This document shows, one piece after another, positions 1-11,687 of a DNA stretch of 64,000 bases (positions within the stretch are counted from its first letter, which is position 1; each line of letters opens with the position of its first letter). The notes beneath the pieces are model-generated. The model saw only the letters and a list, made by a program, of their open reading frames with translations, ran no database searches and had not been told where the DNA came from. This DNA comes from Gongronella butleri (taxonomy: Eukaryota > Mucoromycota > Mucoromycetes > Mucorales > Cunninghamellaceae). The stretch spans positions 176,541 through 240,540 of the forward strand of contig JAIWZP010000045.1 in assembly GCA_025201375.1 (NCBI GenBank), written 5' to 3'. Made by a program: the position numbers and the translations under genes.

Positions 1-1384
1 CGCGCACCCATTTGCGATCTAAAAAGTAAAAAAAAAAAAGGGACAAACAAGCTTAGACACCGTGTCAATTACAATTCAGGAGGGAGCGAGAGTGCAATTG
101 AGCGTGCAAGGGAAAAAGGGGGATGGACGCGTTCTAGTCTTCAGGACAAAGGAGAATGAACGCGCCACTTTAAAGGCGGCCTTGCCTTTACCGGGTCCAT
201 CTAGCCAGGAGGTAAATGGAAACAAGCCGCTAATGAAAGCGAGCGAACCAGTGGCCATGAGGTAGCGATTGCGCCAATACTCGTCGCAGTAAAAGCCGTA
301 ATATTCGCACATCATCACGCTGGCCGAGATCAACGTGCTGATGCCCAAATAGTCCAAGCACACGACGCGCATGAACATCCGATAGTCATTTATCCCACAC
401 AGCGTGTGCCACATTGTTGAGCAAATCAGGCACTTGCAAGCCGCCAAAAAGAAGATGGAAAAGATGAACCAGTCGAACAATGGCACATTTGCAAGCATTT
501 CCGAGTAAAACAGCTCATAAATGCCCACACCAAGGAAGAAAACAAAGCCAAGCAGGTGCGTGTAGATGTTGCCCGACTCATTGTGCAGGTACAGCCACGA
601 ATGGAAGCATGCGGCAGGGGTCGAAAGGAACCGATAGCCCGTGCGGATATTCTAAATGGGAAAACAATGGAAATAAAAGGGGAAATTAGTGACGAGAAAC
701 ACATAATAAGAGGCACGGTGCGGCCACTGAATCGCGGAATTCGCTCGGGTTGCACTCGTATTCTCTTTTTCTTTTTTTTTTTCGCATTTTTCCGCGCATT
801 TTTTTTTTTTTTTTTACCTTGTTGCCGCGGAAAGGGACAGGGATCTCCTCATAAGAGAGGAGTCGCTTTGCACCATCGGCAACGGCCTGGCGCAGATGGT
901 CCATGTGCTCGTGGGCGAGGTCGGCGAAGCCCTGGAATTTGTCGTGGACGATTTGGCGCATCTCTGTTGCACGGTTGAGGGTGTCGGCAATACACGCATC
1001 CATTTGCTCGATAGAATTCATCAGGCCGTCCATGGTGTCATCGAGCGTGTGCTCAAGATAGTCGCCCTGCAATTGCTCCAATTGGCGATATTTTTCGGAC
1101 AAATCCGAGAAGGCGTGTTCCAATTGCTGCAAAAAAGGCTGCTTAAACGTCGAATAATCTTCCATTTGCAGCAGTCGCCATTGCTTATCGAGCGTCTCCA
1201 AGTGCGACATGGCCTGTTGCACCTTATCACGGGTATAGTCCTGCAGCCGCTTCGAGCTTTGCATATGAACAAGACCGAATTTCACCTGTCGCACCAGCGG
1301 TGTCAAGCGCTCGTGAATAAAATCGTCCAGGTTCAGCACGTCGTCTTTGCAAGCCGTCTTGTTGATAGTCACGAGGTTCTCCAT
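1..1384 (-). CDS. IZH3: PAQR/HlyIII-family membrane receptor, Izh3-like (3' end beyond window)
   Basis: Exons on the minus strand: 818-1384, 192-651, 1-18 and onward outside the window; both complete introns are GT..AG. The first ~190 residues are soluble, acidic and helical, with no membrane segment, as in the long N-terminal extension of yeast Izh3. The PAQR core follows: SYEEIPVPFRGNK, then IRTGYRF across the first splice, then the LHNESGNIYTHLLG signature. An SxxxH motif (STMWH) and the LDYLGI aspartate are present; in this family these belong to the metal-binding site, whose final HxxxH motif lies outside the window. The family comprises seven-TM proteins of the plasma membrane or ER/Golgi, linked in yeast to zinc and sterol homeostasis. 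The start at 1384 is the first ATG after a pyrimidine-rich leader. Family assignment is firm; Izh3 subtype is inferred from the N-terminal extension. Confidence 0.9.
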
Positions 1385-4300
1385 AGGTCAAAAGGGGAGC
1401 GAGAGGCAAGGTAAAACGAACGGCAAGGGTAAAAAAAAGTGTAAACGAGTGAGATAAAGAAGAAACGACCTCGAGGCAAGGGCGAGTTGAAAATAGGCAA
1501 GAGTAGGGGCGAAAAGTGAGGGAAAAAAGGGGGAAGAGCGGACAAAGGGAGGAAGGGTCTACTTTGAGTGACAGGAAAGCGAGAAAAGAAAGGTGACAGA
1601 AAAGGGGAGCGAAAAGAAATAGAGGAAAAGCAACAAAAAAATAGGCTTTTTGTGCGTCCCTGTCTTTTTGATACCCAAGCGTGAGGGTCTCAGCTTCATT
1701 TTCGGCCAATCAAAACCGCGCTCGGGGCTTCGGCGGTGATTTTCACGAGAAAATGACATGCGCCGTATGCGAGCCAATTGGAACAATGTGGTGTCAATGC
1801 CCTTTGGGTCACACAAACTCCGGTCGAATTTTTGCCCCAAAGTTGGGCGTGCGTTTCCTCTTCAAATGGCCCAATAATTCATCCGTGCGCATGACTGCAC
1901 TTTAAATAAAAACAGCACAAATGAAAGCCATTGTTCATACCGCGTCACGCGCGTTGTGCAACCTTGGCCTTGTTCCCATGGCATGCACACATTGGCTCCT
2001 TTTGCACCGCCCCAAAAGTCATCCATGCGCAACACAGGACCCACAACGACACGCGGTGCGAATCAGCGCACATTTCACAGAATTGAACGCGTTTGCCCAC
2101 GAATAAATGCAATGATTCAGAGCGTAGATCGCCCTGCCTTGCACGTCATTGATCCTCACGGTCTGTACGACACGCTCCTTTTGCCATTGTACTTAACTTT
2201 CTCGTATTTTTGACCGAATCAAAGAAAACACGCGACTCTACGCTTTGACCGAGCCGCACAATCCTACAGACACCTTGTACTTTTGCTGCGCTTTCGAATG
2301 GATCCAATTTCAAAACGCTGCGGGCTATCAATGTCCTACAAGCGCGATTTTTCAAGCGGATCCATTCCAGTCGCAAAACGTGAAATTCAGGCTGTGTGAT
2401 TGCCACGCCAATTAACCAGATGATAAAGCATGCTATATTCACTAACAAAAATAAAATAAAAACCTGGCATTTTATCCGTAGGATTTGGCAGAAATTACAT
2501 TCAACTCTGTTTTCTGCTTATCACACAAGTCTATATTGATGAGGATTGGCTGCAGTGCCTGGAAATGCATGCCAGCAGAAAGATCACTACTCACCACGCA
2601 TGTGGCTGCCAGTGATCATTGAAAAATGCTATGATAGTTATCGATCAGCTGGACACAATGCAAAAAAAAAAAAAAAATACTTGAAGCTCGGTGCCTTGTG
2701 ATGCCGCCGTTGTAGTTGCACCTCGCCTTCATCAATGCCATGCACGTTGCGTGGGTCTTACTGGCAAGTACATTGGCACGGATCCACATCACATTGTACT
2801 TGAGCAAATCGCTGGCAAATTATATGGCATTGAAAACTAGCCATTGATCGTTATTGACCCAACGAATCGCCCTCTTTTTGGTGTTTTTGTTGGTTCTGCC
2901 ATGCACTTTATCTCGTGTGCACCTTTGGCATATCACTAAAGTAAGAGTATTGCCTTTTTTTTTTTTGCTCCAAATTCATTATTGCCACAGCAAATGTTTG
3001 AGTGTGGCATGCCCCAACGACACTTTTCCAGTTACGAGTCCGGTCAAGAGCGACACTTTTCAAGACGCGTTTCAAGGCTGCTTGCTATTGGGCTGATGGC
3101 GGCGGATTTGTATTGTATCATCATGATCGCGATTTTTGAATTTTCGACGAAAACACGCGCTATCTATCATACCAGCAACAGGTAGAATGCAATGCATTCA
3201 TTTTATGGCACGCAGCACGACAAGCCTGCCAATTTTTCACTCCTTGGGTGCCAAAACGCCCCTGGCGTCAAACATGTGCAACCGAAATTGCCAAAGTGTT
3301 GCTTTCCTAAAAAAGAGATGGGGGCTCTCTCACCCAAAAAAAAAAAAAAAAAAAAAGTCGGCAAAATCCTCGTAAATTTTGCCAGACTGGTTTCTACAGT
3401 CTGCTGCAACCGGGCAAAATCCAAACTCATTGGAATTTGTTCCCCTCTTTTCCACTCTTCCGAGGGGAAAATCATTTTGACTTCTTTTGAAGGCCTATTT
3501 TGGAAACAATGCAAGCAAGTTTGCCAAGATTGCGGACGGTCGCGACAAGCTTCCATTTGGGGGACCAATGGTGCGCCTGGATGACGCGTCGTCCACGAGC
3601 AATGCTAAATCTAAGATGTTGGTACAATTTGGCTCACTTATTGTCACACATCTGCCAATTGAACTTATGCAAATCACCTCAAACTTGACAGACGTGTTCT
3701 GTACGACAAGGATCCTGAGATCCCATGATATTTTGGGCAATTGACTCTTTGTTTGCTCTTTTGATTTATACGCGCCTGCAAATTTAGAGCCAAAAGGCAC
3801 GTTTTGTTGCCAACGCTTTAAGATCTCAACAAAAATCATTGTGAGATATGCTCTGAGCTTCGTTTTATTCATGTGATGTTCATTAAAAGCGGAAGATGGA
3901 TTAAATCGTTGCCAGGAAGTCGCAAGTTCACATTTTTGGCAAAGACCTCGGGCCATTCTCTCAGGGCAAATCCTTTTATCATCACGCAGCCATTACTTGT
4001 GTGTATTGCTCCCCTACATTTATTGCTTGAGCTCGGTCATGCTGTGGGGTCCTCCAACGATGTTCAGAAATCGCGAAACAAAGACAAAATAACCAAGAAA
4101 CACTCATTGCATCTTGTCAACGAGTCCAAATCGCTCACGGACGAGGTCGTCACTGGTTACGTTTATGAGATTTGAACGTTTTCAATCAGACTTTGGCATC
4201 ACTAGTAAAAGTAAAAATGGCACAATTGAGTCAATCTCAAACAAAAATGCCAGACGTCGATCTTTTCCGCAGTAAACTCAGGTCAATTTATTAGGGATTT

Positions 4301-4391
4301 ATTTCCATGGAAGTTGAATGGTTTGTTTTGCACTGCAAAGGGGTTAATACATGGGGTGGGGAATTGAATGGACGATGTGATTTTCGTAAAA
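1385..4391. other. Intergenic region, no gene seen
   Basis: About 3 kb between the divergent promoter side of the PAQR gene and the 3' end of the transporter. The first ~300 bases are A/G-rich on plus (C/T-rich on the transcribed minus strand), a typical fungal promoter composition for the PAQR gene. The remainder has scattered homopolymer A/T runs and only short ORFs without splice-consistent neighbours or recognisable motifs. I found no RNA gene or transposon ends here. Confidence 0.6.
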
Positions 4392-6423
4392 TTAAGCTTC
4401 TTCCTTCTCTGCAGCCGTCTTGACGACCGTGATGTTGCTGTTCTCCTCTTTCTTGACTTGTTCAAGCAACGCGTTGTCCTCCGCAGCGGAATTACCGCCA
4501 AAGAGCGCGTCCATGTCCTCCAAAGAGCGGTTTTTCGTTTCTTTGACGACGAAAGCGGCGAAAAAGAACGCAAGGAAGCAGAAGATCGCAAAGAACACGT
4601 ATGTCTTGTATCGAATGGTCTCCAACATGATTGGCGTGATCAGACCAATGATGAAATTGTTCATCCTAGGTGCAAAGAAAAGCAAAAAGTAAGCAAACGG
4701 CGTGTTTTTCGCTTGAAAGCTTACCAATTGGCCGACGTGGTGATGGACATGGCCTTGGATCGGATACGCAATGGGAACATTTCTGCGGGAATCACCCAGC
4801 CAAGGGGGCCAAAGCTTTATAAAAATGAGAACACGATGAGTTTCACGTGTCCAATTGCGCGTTTTCGTGAATTTGGCATTTACCTGTAGGCAAAGTTGGC
4901 AATGTACAGATAGACAAAGGCGACAGCGGTCCAGCCAGCAGCCGTGTGGTTGGGCCAATCGTCCTCAAAGAGACCGACAATCACAGCAATGACGACCATG
5001 CACACGGTCATGGCGACAGCCGCAACCATCAGGAACACACGGCGGCCTACACGGTCCACGTACAGCACCGTGATGAATGTGCTCAAAAAGTTGATGATAC
5101 CAATGACGCCCTGGATTGTGCAAAAAGAAAAAAGAAAAAAAAAACGCGTCAGCCATGTTGTTGCGACCAAAAAAAAAAAAAAAAGTCAAAATTCAAAAAA
5201 ATGAACTTACAGTGGCCAACAAGGAGATGGAATTGCCAGTGAGACCGACGGATTGCATGATGCGCGGGGCATAGTAGATGATGGCGTTGATACCGGAGAA
5301 CTGTTGGAAGAATTGAAGCGCACAGCCGATGAAGAGGCGGATGAAAATGCCTTTTTTGAAGCAATCAGCGTACAAGGAGGCGCCGACCTTGATGTTTGTC
5401 CACGTGCTGACTTTGTGATCCCCCTGCGCGAGTTCCGGGAAGCGCGTGTTGAGCAGCATCTTCTCAAACTTGACATTGATCTTGATGTCGCGGAATTCTT
5501 CCTGGACGCGCGGATGAGATGCGGGCAAACGGCGCAATTTCGCCAATGTCGCGAGCGCTTCGTCCTCCCTGCCCTGCGACATGAGCCAGCGTGGCGAGAA
5601 CGGGAAGAACAAGATGCCCACAATCAAAAGCAAGCCCAGCGCAATCTGAATGCCAAAGGGCACGCGCCATTGCGCCTCGCTTTGGATATATTGACAGCCA
5701 TAGTCGATCCAGAACGAAATCAAGATACCAAACGTCACAGCCAGCTGCTGAAGCGACACAAGCGATCCGCGAATCGAAGCAGGCGCCAATTCGGACTAAA
5801 AGAAATTCATTTTATCAGACCTGATAGTCTTCCTTTGAGTTTTTGCTTACTTGATACAAGGGCACAAGCATACTCAGACCACCGATGGACAGACCAGCCA
5901 CGAAGCGGCCGGCCAAAAGGTAATTGACATCCATGGCGGCCGTTTGCTGGATTTAAAACAAGAATTAACACACTATTGCAACATCTTTTTTGTGTCCCAC
6001 ACCCTCTCATTACTTACGACGGCGCTGCCAATGAGAAACACCACGCCATAGAGGGCAATCGAATATTTACGACCAATCTTGTCCGAAAAGTAGCCGACAA
6101 TTAGCGATCCCACCCAGCAGCCAAGCGTCAAAATGGACACGACCATGCCATTTTCCGTCGCATTCATCGGAAATCGTGCCTTGAAGGTCTATGAAAAAGA
6201 AAGGATGAGCTCACCATGGCCACGCAATCAAAAAAAAAAAAAAAAAAGGACGCACCTCCATCTCTTGGATGCCTGAGATGATGCCTTGATCATAACCAAA
6301 GAGCACACCGCCAATGGCAGCAAAGGCGGATGTGCCAAGGACATATGGGTTGTCCAGCAGGCCCTTGAGACCGGACGCCTCGCGGTGCTGGTAGCTGACA
6401 GCTTCATCAAAAGTTTCTTTCAT
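4392..6423 (-). CDS. MFS sugar (hexose-type) transporter
   Basis: Seven exons: 6256-6423, 6018-6188, 5851-5946, 5211-5795, 4884-5110, 4725-4814, 4392-4665; total 536 aa. Sugar-porter signatures appear in order: [13 protein letters not shown] in TM1, DKIGRK in the TM2-3 loop, [12 protein letters not shown], a PxSPR loop written PFSPRWL (usually PESPR), [16 protein letters not shown] in TM7, DRVGRR in the TM8-9 loop, and [18 protein letters not shown] in TM10. Length and twelve-helix layout fit plasma-membrane proton-coupled or facilitative hexose carriers. The exact sugar cannot be read from sequence. The C-terminal ~50 residues are charged and cytosolic. Introns carry TGAC/TGAT branch-like motifs and T-runs before the acceptor. 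The start at 6423 is the only ATG giving a short cytosolic N-terminus before TM1. Confidence 0.95.
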
Positions 6424-6949
6424 GGCAGGGAATTGAAGACCAAAAGATAAATGAGATGATGAAAATAAAAAAGAATAAAAAAAATGAGCATTGTCACCCC
6501 GCATCCTTTCCTTTTTATACTTTCGCGCTTTCCCCACGATCGACGACGGCTCACTATTTTCCCTCTCTTATCATAATGGGAGATCGCGCCCCTCTCTCCA
6601 CGATTTCCCATCCAATCATCACATTACCCCGTGGATGTCTCGCCTGAAACCAAGCCGGGCATCATCCGTGTTGCCACCCCACCCATTCTATTGGCACGTC
6701 TGAGCACGCTAAACAGTGATCCCGCCGCTTCCCAGTCTAGTCCTAACGATGATTGTCCTAACACCATTGCTTTTCCCAATTTCTTGGCTCAACGATTAGT
6801 ACCTGCATGGCATTGATCTCTCCACTCACCTCATTTTTTTTTTTTTGTTTTTTTTTATTTAGGTTGGCACCTCGCAGCTTCCCCAAGCAAGACAATGAAC
6901 CCCAGGAATTGTCATTGGCGAGCAAATGCACAAAAACCTTATTGCCTGC
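6424..6949. promoter_or_regulatory. Upstream region of the sugar transporter
   Basis: A-rich on plus just upstream of the start (T/C-rich on the transcribed strand), then unremarkable mixed sequence up to the tandem repeat. I see no gene. No clear TATA box could be assigned. Confidence 0.4.
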
Positions 6950-9260
6950 AATGCAAAAAGGCAGCTCTCGGTACCTTAATCCCGTTTTGGTAAGTATCGG
7001 GATCTGCAAAAGGCAAGTGCGACGAACAAGGCAACACCGCACTGTCAAAAATGGTATGTACAGGGCCCTCCATGCAAAAATGACCTGCAAAATCATCGTT
7101 CATCTCGAATAATCCTCTTTTTCCAATGGGAAATCATCGTCCATCGGTGCACATGGACTTTCACCCACGAACCATGTCCCAGGTCTTGGGAAAAATACAA
7201 ACAGAACAAAACAAAAGCGGATCGAACGCGCTCCGTGCGTCCCCGTGCTTGAAACAGCCTCGCAAAAACGAGACTTGGGCAACCTGTGGGCAAATTGACA
7301 GGGCCATGACATCATAGTTGCCCTCACCGGCCTATTTTTTTTTTTTTTTAGCAGAGTCAGGCTGTCTGGGGGCGGTGCCGGCCGCGGTGCGGGCCGCGGC
7401 AGAAAAAAAAAACAGGAAAAAGGGCGCACTCTCCGCTTTTACATGACGAATGATCAACGCAATGGCCCGTCAACTCCAATTGGATGGGTCCCATTGGGAA
7501 GAAGTGTGCCTGTGACCATCTCGAACCCCAAACCCACGCGGAGACGCGCCTCCATTCCCCCGCGGTGCGCGATCAAACTTTTTTTTTTTCATTTTTTTGA
7601 GCGCCGCATCAACGTTACGAGTCGCTTACGACTCAACCGTTAAAAAATCTATGATTTAGGTTATCCAGATTATGGTCCGCCCACACTTCTCGCATTCTCA
7701 CCCTCAAAAAGGAAGAAAATGAAATATAGACAAGAAAAAAGACGTTGGATGGAGCTGAGCGAGTGCATGGTCACAGGATTCCAAAAGGTCGGGGCTGGGA
7801 CACAAGCAGCACGAACACAAACGACATGACAGCACTCGTCTATTTTTATTTTTTGAAAGCATTTTCGTTCTTGGCAGCAGGGGATTGGGCGCGCGCAGGG
7901 AAAGAACCTTTGCCAGTGTCGTGGTCAGCCTTTCCTGCGTCGATTGGATACGAGACGCGGCGTCCTTGGTCATTTGGCCAGATTTTGATTGCTGGACATG
8001 GCGGCCGTATGATAGTGTTTGTGAAAGAAAGTTAAGGGAAAAAAGGGGGGATCATGAACCCTCTAATTCCTCTTGTCATTTCACTGTCGACACTCAACGA
8101 CAGGATATCCATGTGCGCGTGAGACCAGCCAGCAAGGCGTGAACCTCACAAAACACACTGAATACATAAAAAAACCAGAAACACAAAAAAACAGGTTAGC
8201 CCTAGATTTGCTGTGAATCGACATGAGTCTAGGGTAAAACAGGTTGAGAAAGAGCGTGAACGACACGAAAGACGAGCAATGTGCATATGTAGTTGGCATA
8301 GTATTGGGCGTAACGTGAGAGGTCCATGATTTACAGTACAAACATTTTTTGCATGTAAGACCAACACAGGCACACGTTACTCAAGATGCCAACAATCAGA
8401 AAAATTTCGCCCACGCTGTGCCGTAGTCTCAATCGGCGTTGACGCGTCAACATGGCGTCCTGGAGTACGATTCCGGCGAAAATCAGGTTAATCTTAATAT
8501 GGCGCACTCTGATCGCCAGAAAAGCGCATCTTTGAGATCTACAGCTTTCCTGTCAGTTAAAGTTGATACAGGCGGTATGCTCAAAGGCAGCCCAAAAGAA
8601 GCCAGAAACACTTTGTCCACCTAAAACAAAAAAAACGCGTTTTTCCCGAATTGGTGCGATCCGCGCTACACCTCGTCTTTGAATGCTGTGTACATGGGTG
8701 CACATCGCGTGTCTTGATGTCTCTGAGTCGTTGCAACAAAAATTGGTGTCCATCTGGCTCTGTATACGACGCGACTTTTCGCAAATATCGCCATTTGACA
8801 ACTTTTTCGCCATTCGCCTCCCATCTCCTCCTTACAAAATCGCAAACACGTCCAAGTCTAGACTATAAACAAATGATTCTTGATTCACGCTCAATCAGTC
8901 CATTGGCTATTGACGAGCGCGCAAACCCGCGTCAAATTTTGTAATTGACACGAGCCCTTGGCAAAAAAAAAAAAAAAGAAAAAAAAAAAGCAAGAGGCTC
9001 TCTCACCACCCGCTCCATGCCATTTTTTTCTTTATGCTTGAGAAATCGCGGTCCCATGGTCAATGACCAAATAAAATTTGTCTTTCAAGTAGGAACAGGG
9101 TGCATTTGCTTTTTATTTTGGCGTAATTGGAATCAAAAGAGCCACATACAAGGATGTAAAGTGATACAAGGCAGCTAAGGGACATGAAACGGAATGGAAA
9201 TGCATGATTACGAGCTACAGTGATCCTGCGTTGGGAAAAAAACAAAAAAAGGAAGAAAAA
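6950..9260. repeat. Tandem segmental duplication, copy A (decaying)
   Basis: Colinear with copy B at 9332-11560. Matching landmarks lie 2.30-2.38 kb apart: GTACCTTAATCCCGTTTTGG near 6971 versus a similar block near 9350; GCACATGGACT at ~7148 and ~9479; the SMP-like gene at 7999 versus 10305; GGTGCGATCCGCGC at ~8653 versus 10964. The block after 9000 resembles the block after 11290. Similarity is patchy with many substitutions, so the event is old. Boundaries are approximate (within ~100 bp). Confidence 0.75.
7846..7999 (-). pseudogene. Frameshifted copy of the SMP/LEA-like small gene
   Basis: This is the counterpart of the intact gene at 10147-10305. From an ATG at 7999 the frame stops after nine codons. 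Continuing in the next frame gives MTKDAASRIQSTQER, matching MAKDDAARIQ in the intact copy. A second shift restores AQSPAAKNENAFKK, matching AQAAADKNANAANKQ, and the stop at 7846. Alignment shows two separate one-base deletions relative to the intact gene: near codon 6-7 (CTGGCC versus CCTGTCC) and in the middle (26 versus 27 nt between shared landmarks). No intron with GT..AG explains either shift. It is therefore a relic left by the tandem duplication. Confidence 0.85.
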
Positions 9261-9331
9261 TCGCGTAAATCGACAAAGTGCTGTAAAAGCATGAAAAATA
9301 AAAGACAAACGATCATTTGATGTTACCGTGC

Positions 9332-11560
9332 AAAAGGAAGCCCTCGCTGTACCTTCATCCCTTTTGACAAGCATCGTGATCCGCAAAACAGGGCCCCACC
9401 ATTGCAAAAATGACTTTCAAAGCATTTTTCATCTCCAATTGATCTTTTTTTTCCATTAAGCAATCATTTTTCATCGGCACACATGGACTGTCACACATGT
9501 ACCATACGCCAGGTACTGTATAAAAAATAAAAATAAAAAAAGGCAAACAAGCGCGGATCAATTGCCAATGATACGTCCCCAGGCCTAAAACAGCCTACTG
9601 TAGCAGATGTGCTTTGGGCGATCTGTTTGAAAATTGACAAAGCCAATACATCATTGTCGTCTTGTCTAGCTTGTTTTTGCCAGAGACAAGCTGTTTGGGT
9701 GCCTGTGTGCGATGCTGCCCGTTGTGAAGGGAAAAAAGGTGCTTTCTCGACTTTTTCTACATTATTGATCAGCCGAAGGCCATCAGCTTCAATTGGATGG
9801 GCTGCATCGTGAACAAATGCGCCTGTGGCCTTCTCCAACCCCAAATCCAAGTGGATACGCGTTTCTTTTTGCCAGCAGCACGAGATCAAGCCTTTTTTTC
9901 TTTTTCTGAAAGCCGTTCATCGCAACGAGCAACAAGCGACCCCTCAACCGTCGGAATCGTCATGATAAATCACACTGACCGTGGCCTGCCCACGTCTCTC
10001 ATTCGCACCCTCCAAAATTTTAAAAAAAAGAAAAAAAAATAAATAATAAAAAGACGAATCAAATGGATGGAGCAAAGCGAGTACATGATCGCGGGACGGA
10101 GGGAAGCGAGGAGTGCAACCCCAGGCGACACAAGAGTACTAGTTTTTTATTGCTTGTTGGCGGCATTTGCATTCTTGTCAGCAGCAGCTTGGGCACGCGC
10201 AGGGAAAAAATCTTTGCCAGTGTTGTTGCCAGCCTTGGCATTGGCCGCTTGGATGCGTGCGGCATCGTCCTTCGCCATTTGGACAGGTTTTTGCTTGTCA
10301 GACATGTTGGTGGTGAAATTGCGAAAAAAAGAGAGAGATAGGGGGAAAAGTGACAACCAGATTATCCGTCTTTTATAATCATTCCACGATCGAGATCTTA
10401 CGACGCAATCTTTAGAAGCGTGTGAATCTGGCGGGCCAACTTGTCGTGAAACTCACGGGTTTTTTAAAATAAAAAACTAGGAAACTATAAAATCTCGTTT
10501 GCCCATGAACATGGTTGTATTTTCGCGTGTGTTCAAGGCAAACTGACGGATAAAACGCATGAAAAAAACACGATAGACGAGCGATGCACACGTGCAATTG
10601 GCGTACGATGGGGCGTAATGCGTGAGATTGATGATCTACTAGCAGTTTTAGCCTATGAGGTTGACACAAACGCAACTTGCTCTAGAAGCCAACAAACAAG
10701 AATATTCACCCAAGCGGTCTCGTGATCCAGATGGTCTAGGCGCTTCAACAGGGCGCCTAGGGGAAACGATTTCGGCGTAAGACTTACATTTCTCAAGTTG
10801 GAACGTCCCGATCGACCGAAAAGCGCGTCCTTGTGATTCGACAGCTTACCTGTCAATTACAGATGATGGAGGCGGCGTGCTCAAATGTGATCCAAGAGTG
10901 TCCAAAAACACTTGCTCCACGCAAATAACAAAAACAACAAAAAAATGCGCTTTGCCTGGATTGGTACGATCCGCGCGACAAGTCGAACCTGAATCCTGTG
11001 TAAAAGAGTGCACATCACGGCACAAATGCCCTTGGGCGGTTGTAACATGTATTGTTGCCCGTATGGCCTGTTTAGAGGGCGATTTTACCAAGAATCTCAC
11101 CATTAGGGAGCTTTTACGCCAAATTACCACCCTACTACCTCCCTCGAAATAAACACGACGAGGCGCAGAATCGGAATGTGAACAAACGACCATTGATTTG
11201 CGCTCAATCATTCTACGGACCATTGACAATCACTCAACCCCGTATCAAAATGTGTAATTGGCGCCAAAACTTTGGCAAAAAAAGAAACTAGAGAGGATTC
11301 TCGCCGCTCACCTCACTTTTTTTTTTTTTGTTTTATGCCGAAGGTATCGTGGTTCCATGATTAATAACCAATAAAATATAGAATTTCTAGCAGAATGGTG
11401 CATTTTTTGTTTATTTTGTCGTGGTTTAGATCAAAGGTGGTGCTACAACAAGGATGAAAAAAAATTCAAGGCACCATCAAAGCCTTTGAATTGATTGGAA
11501 TGCATGATTGAGAACTTGGTTCTGCGTAAAAGGTAAAATGACGAAAAAGCACGTGAAATG
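9332..11560. repeat. Tandem segmental duplication, copy B (contains the intact SMP-like gene)
   Basis: Second copy of the ~2.3 kb unit described at 6950-9260. It ends about 120 bp before the beta-tubulin stop codon. Apart from the 52-aa gene at 10147-10305 it contains no supported coding sequence; long ORF-like stretches are interrupted and not conserved between the two copies. Confidence 0.75.
10147..10305 (-). CDS. Small SMP/LEA-like stress protein, 52 aa
   Basis: Single exon, 52 residues. The protein is hydrophilic and Ala/Lys/Asp/Asn-rich, with the seed-maturation-protein (SMP) style pattern: KPVQMAKDDAARIQAANAK followed by ARAQAAADKNANAANKQ. It lacks cysteine, tryptophan and hydrophobic segments and is probably disordered. 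Such small SMP-domain proteins are widespread in filamentous fungi, and related LEA proteins protect cells during desiccation; a function in spores here is inference. The ATG at 10305 was chosen over one at 10356 because the upstream 17 residues (FPLSLSFFRNF) look like translated leader. The decayed paralogue at 7846-7999 also begins homology at the equivalent of 10305. Confidence 0.8.
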   Translation of the reverse strand: MSDKQKPVQMAKDDAARIQAANAKAGNNTGKDFFPARAQAAADKNANAANKQ

Positions 11561-11687
11561 AGGAAAAAGGCACGTAAAACGACGACAAGCGAGTAAAATC
11601 AAAGAAAACGAAGGTGAAAAAAAGTCAAGGGATGCATCAAGAAAAGTGAGGGAAAGAGATGTAAGTCAGGGGCGGCGATTGCGCGCG

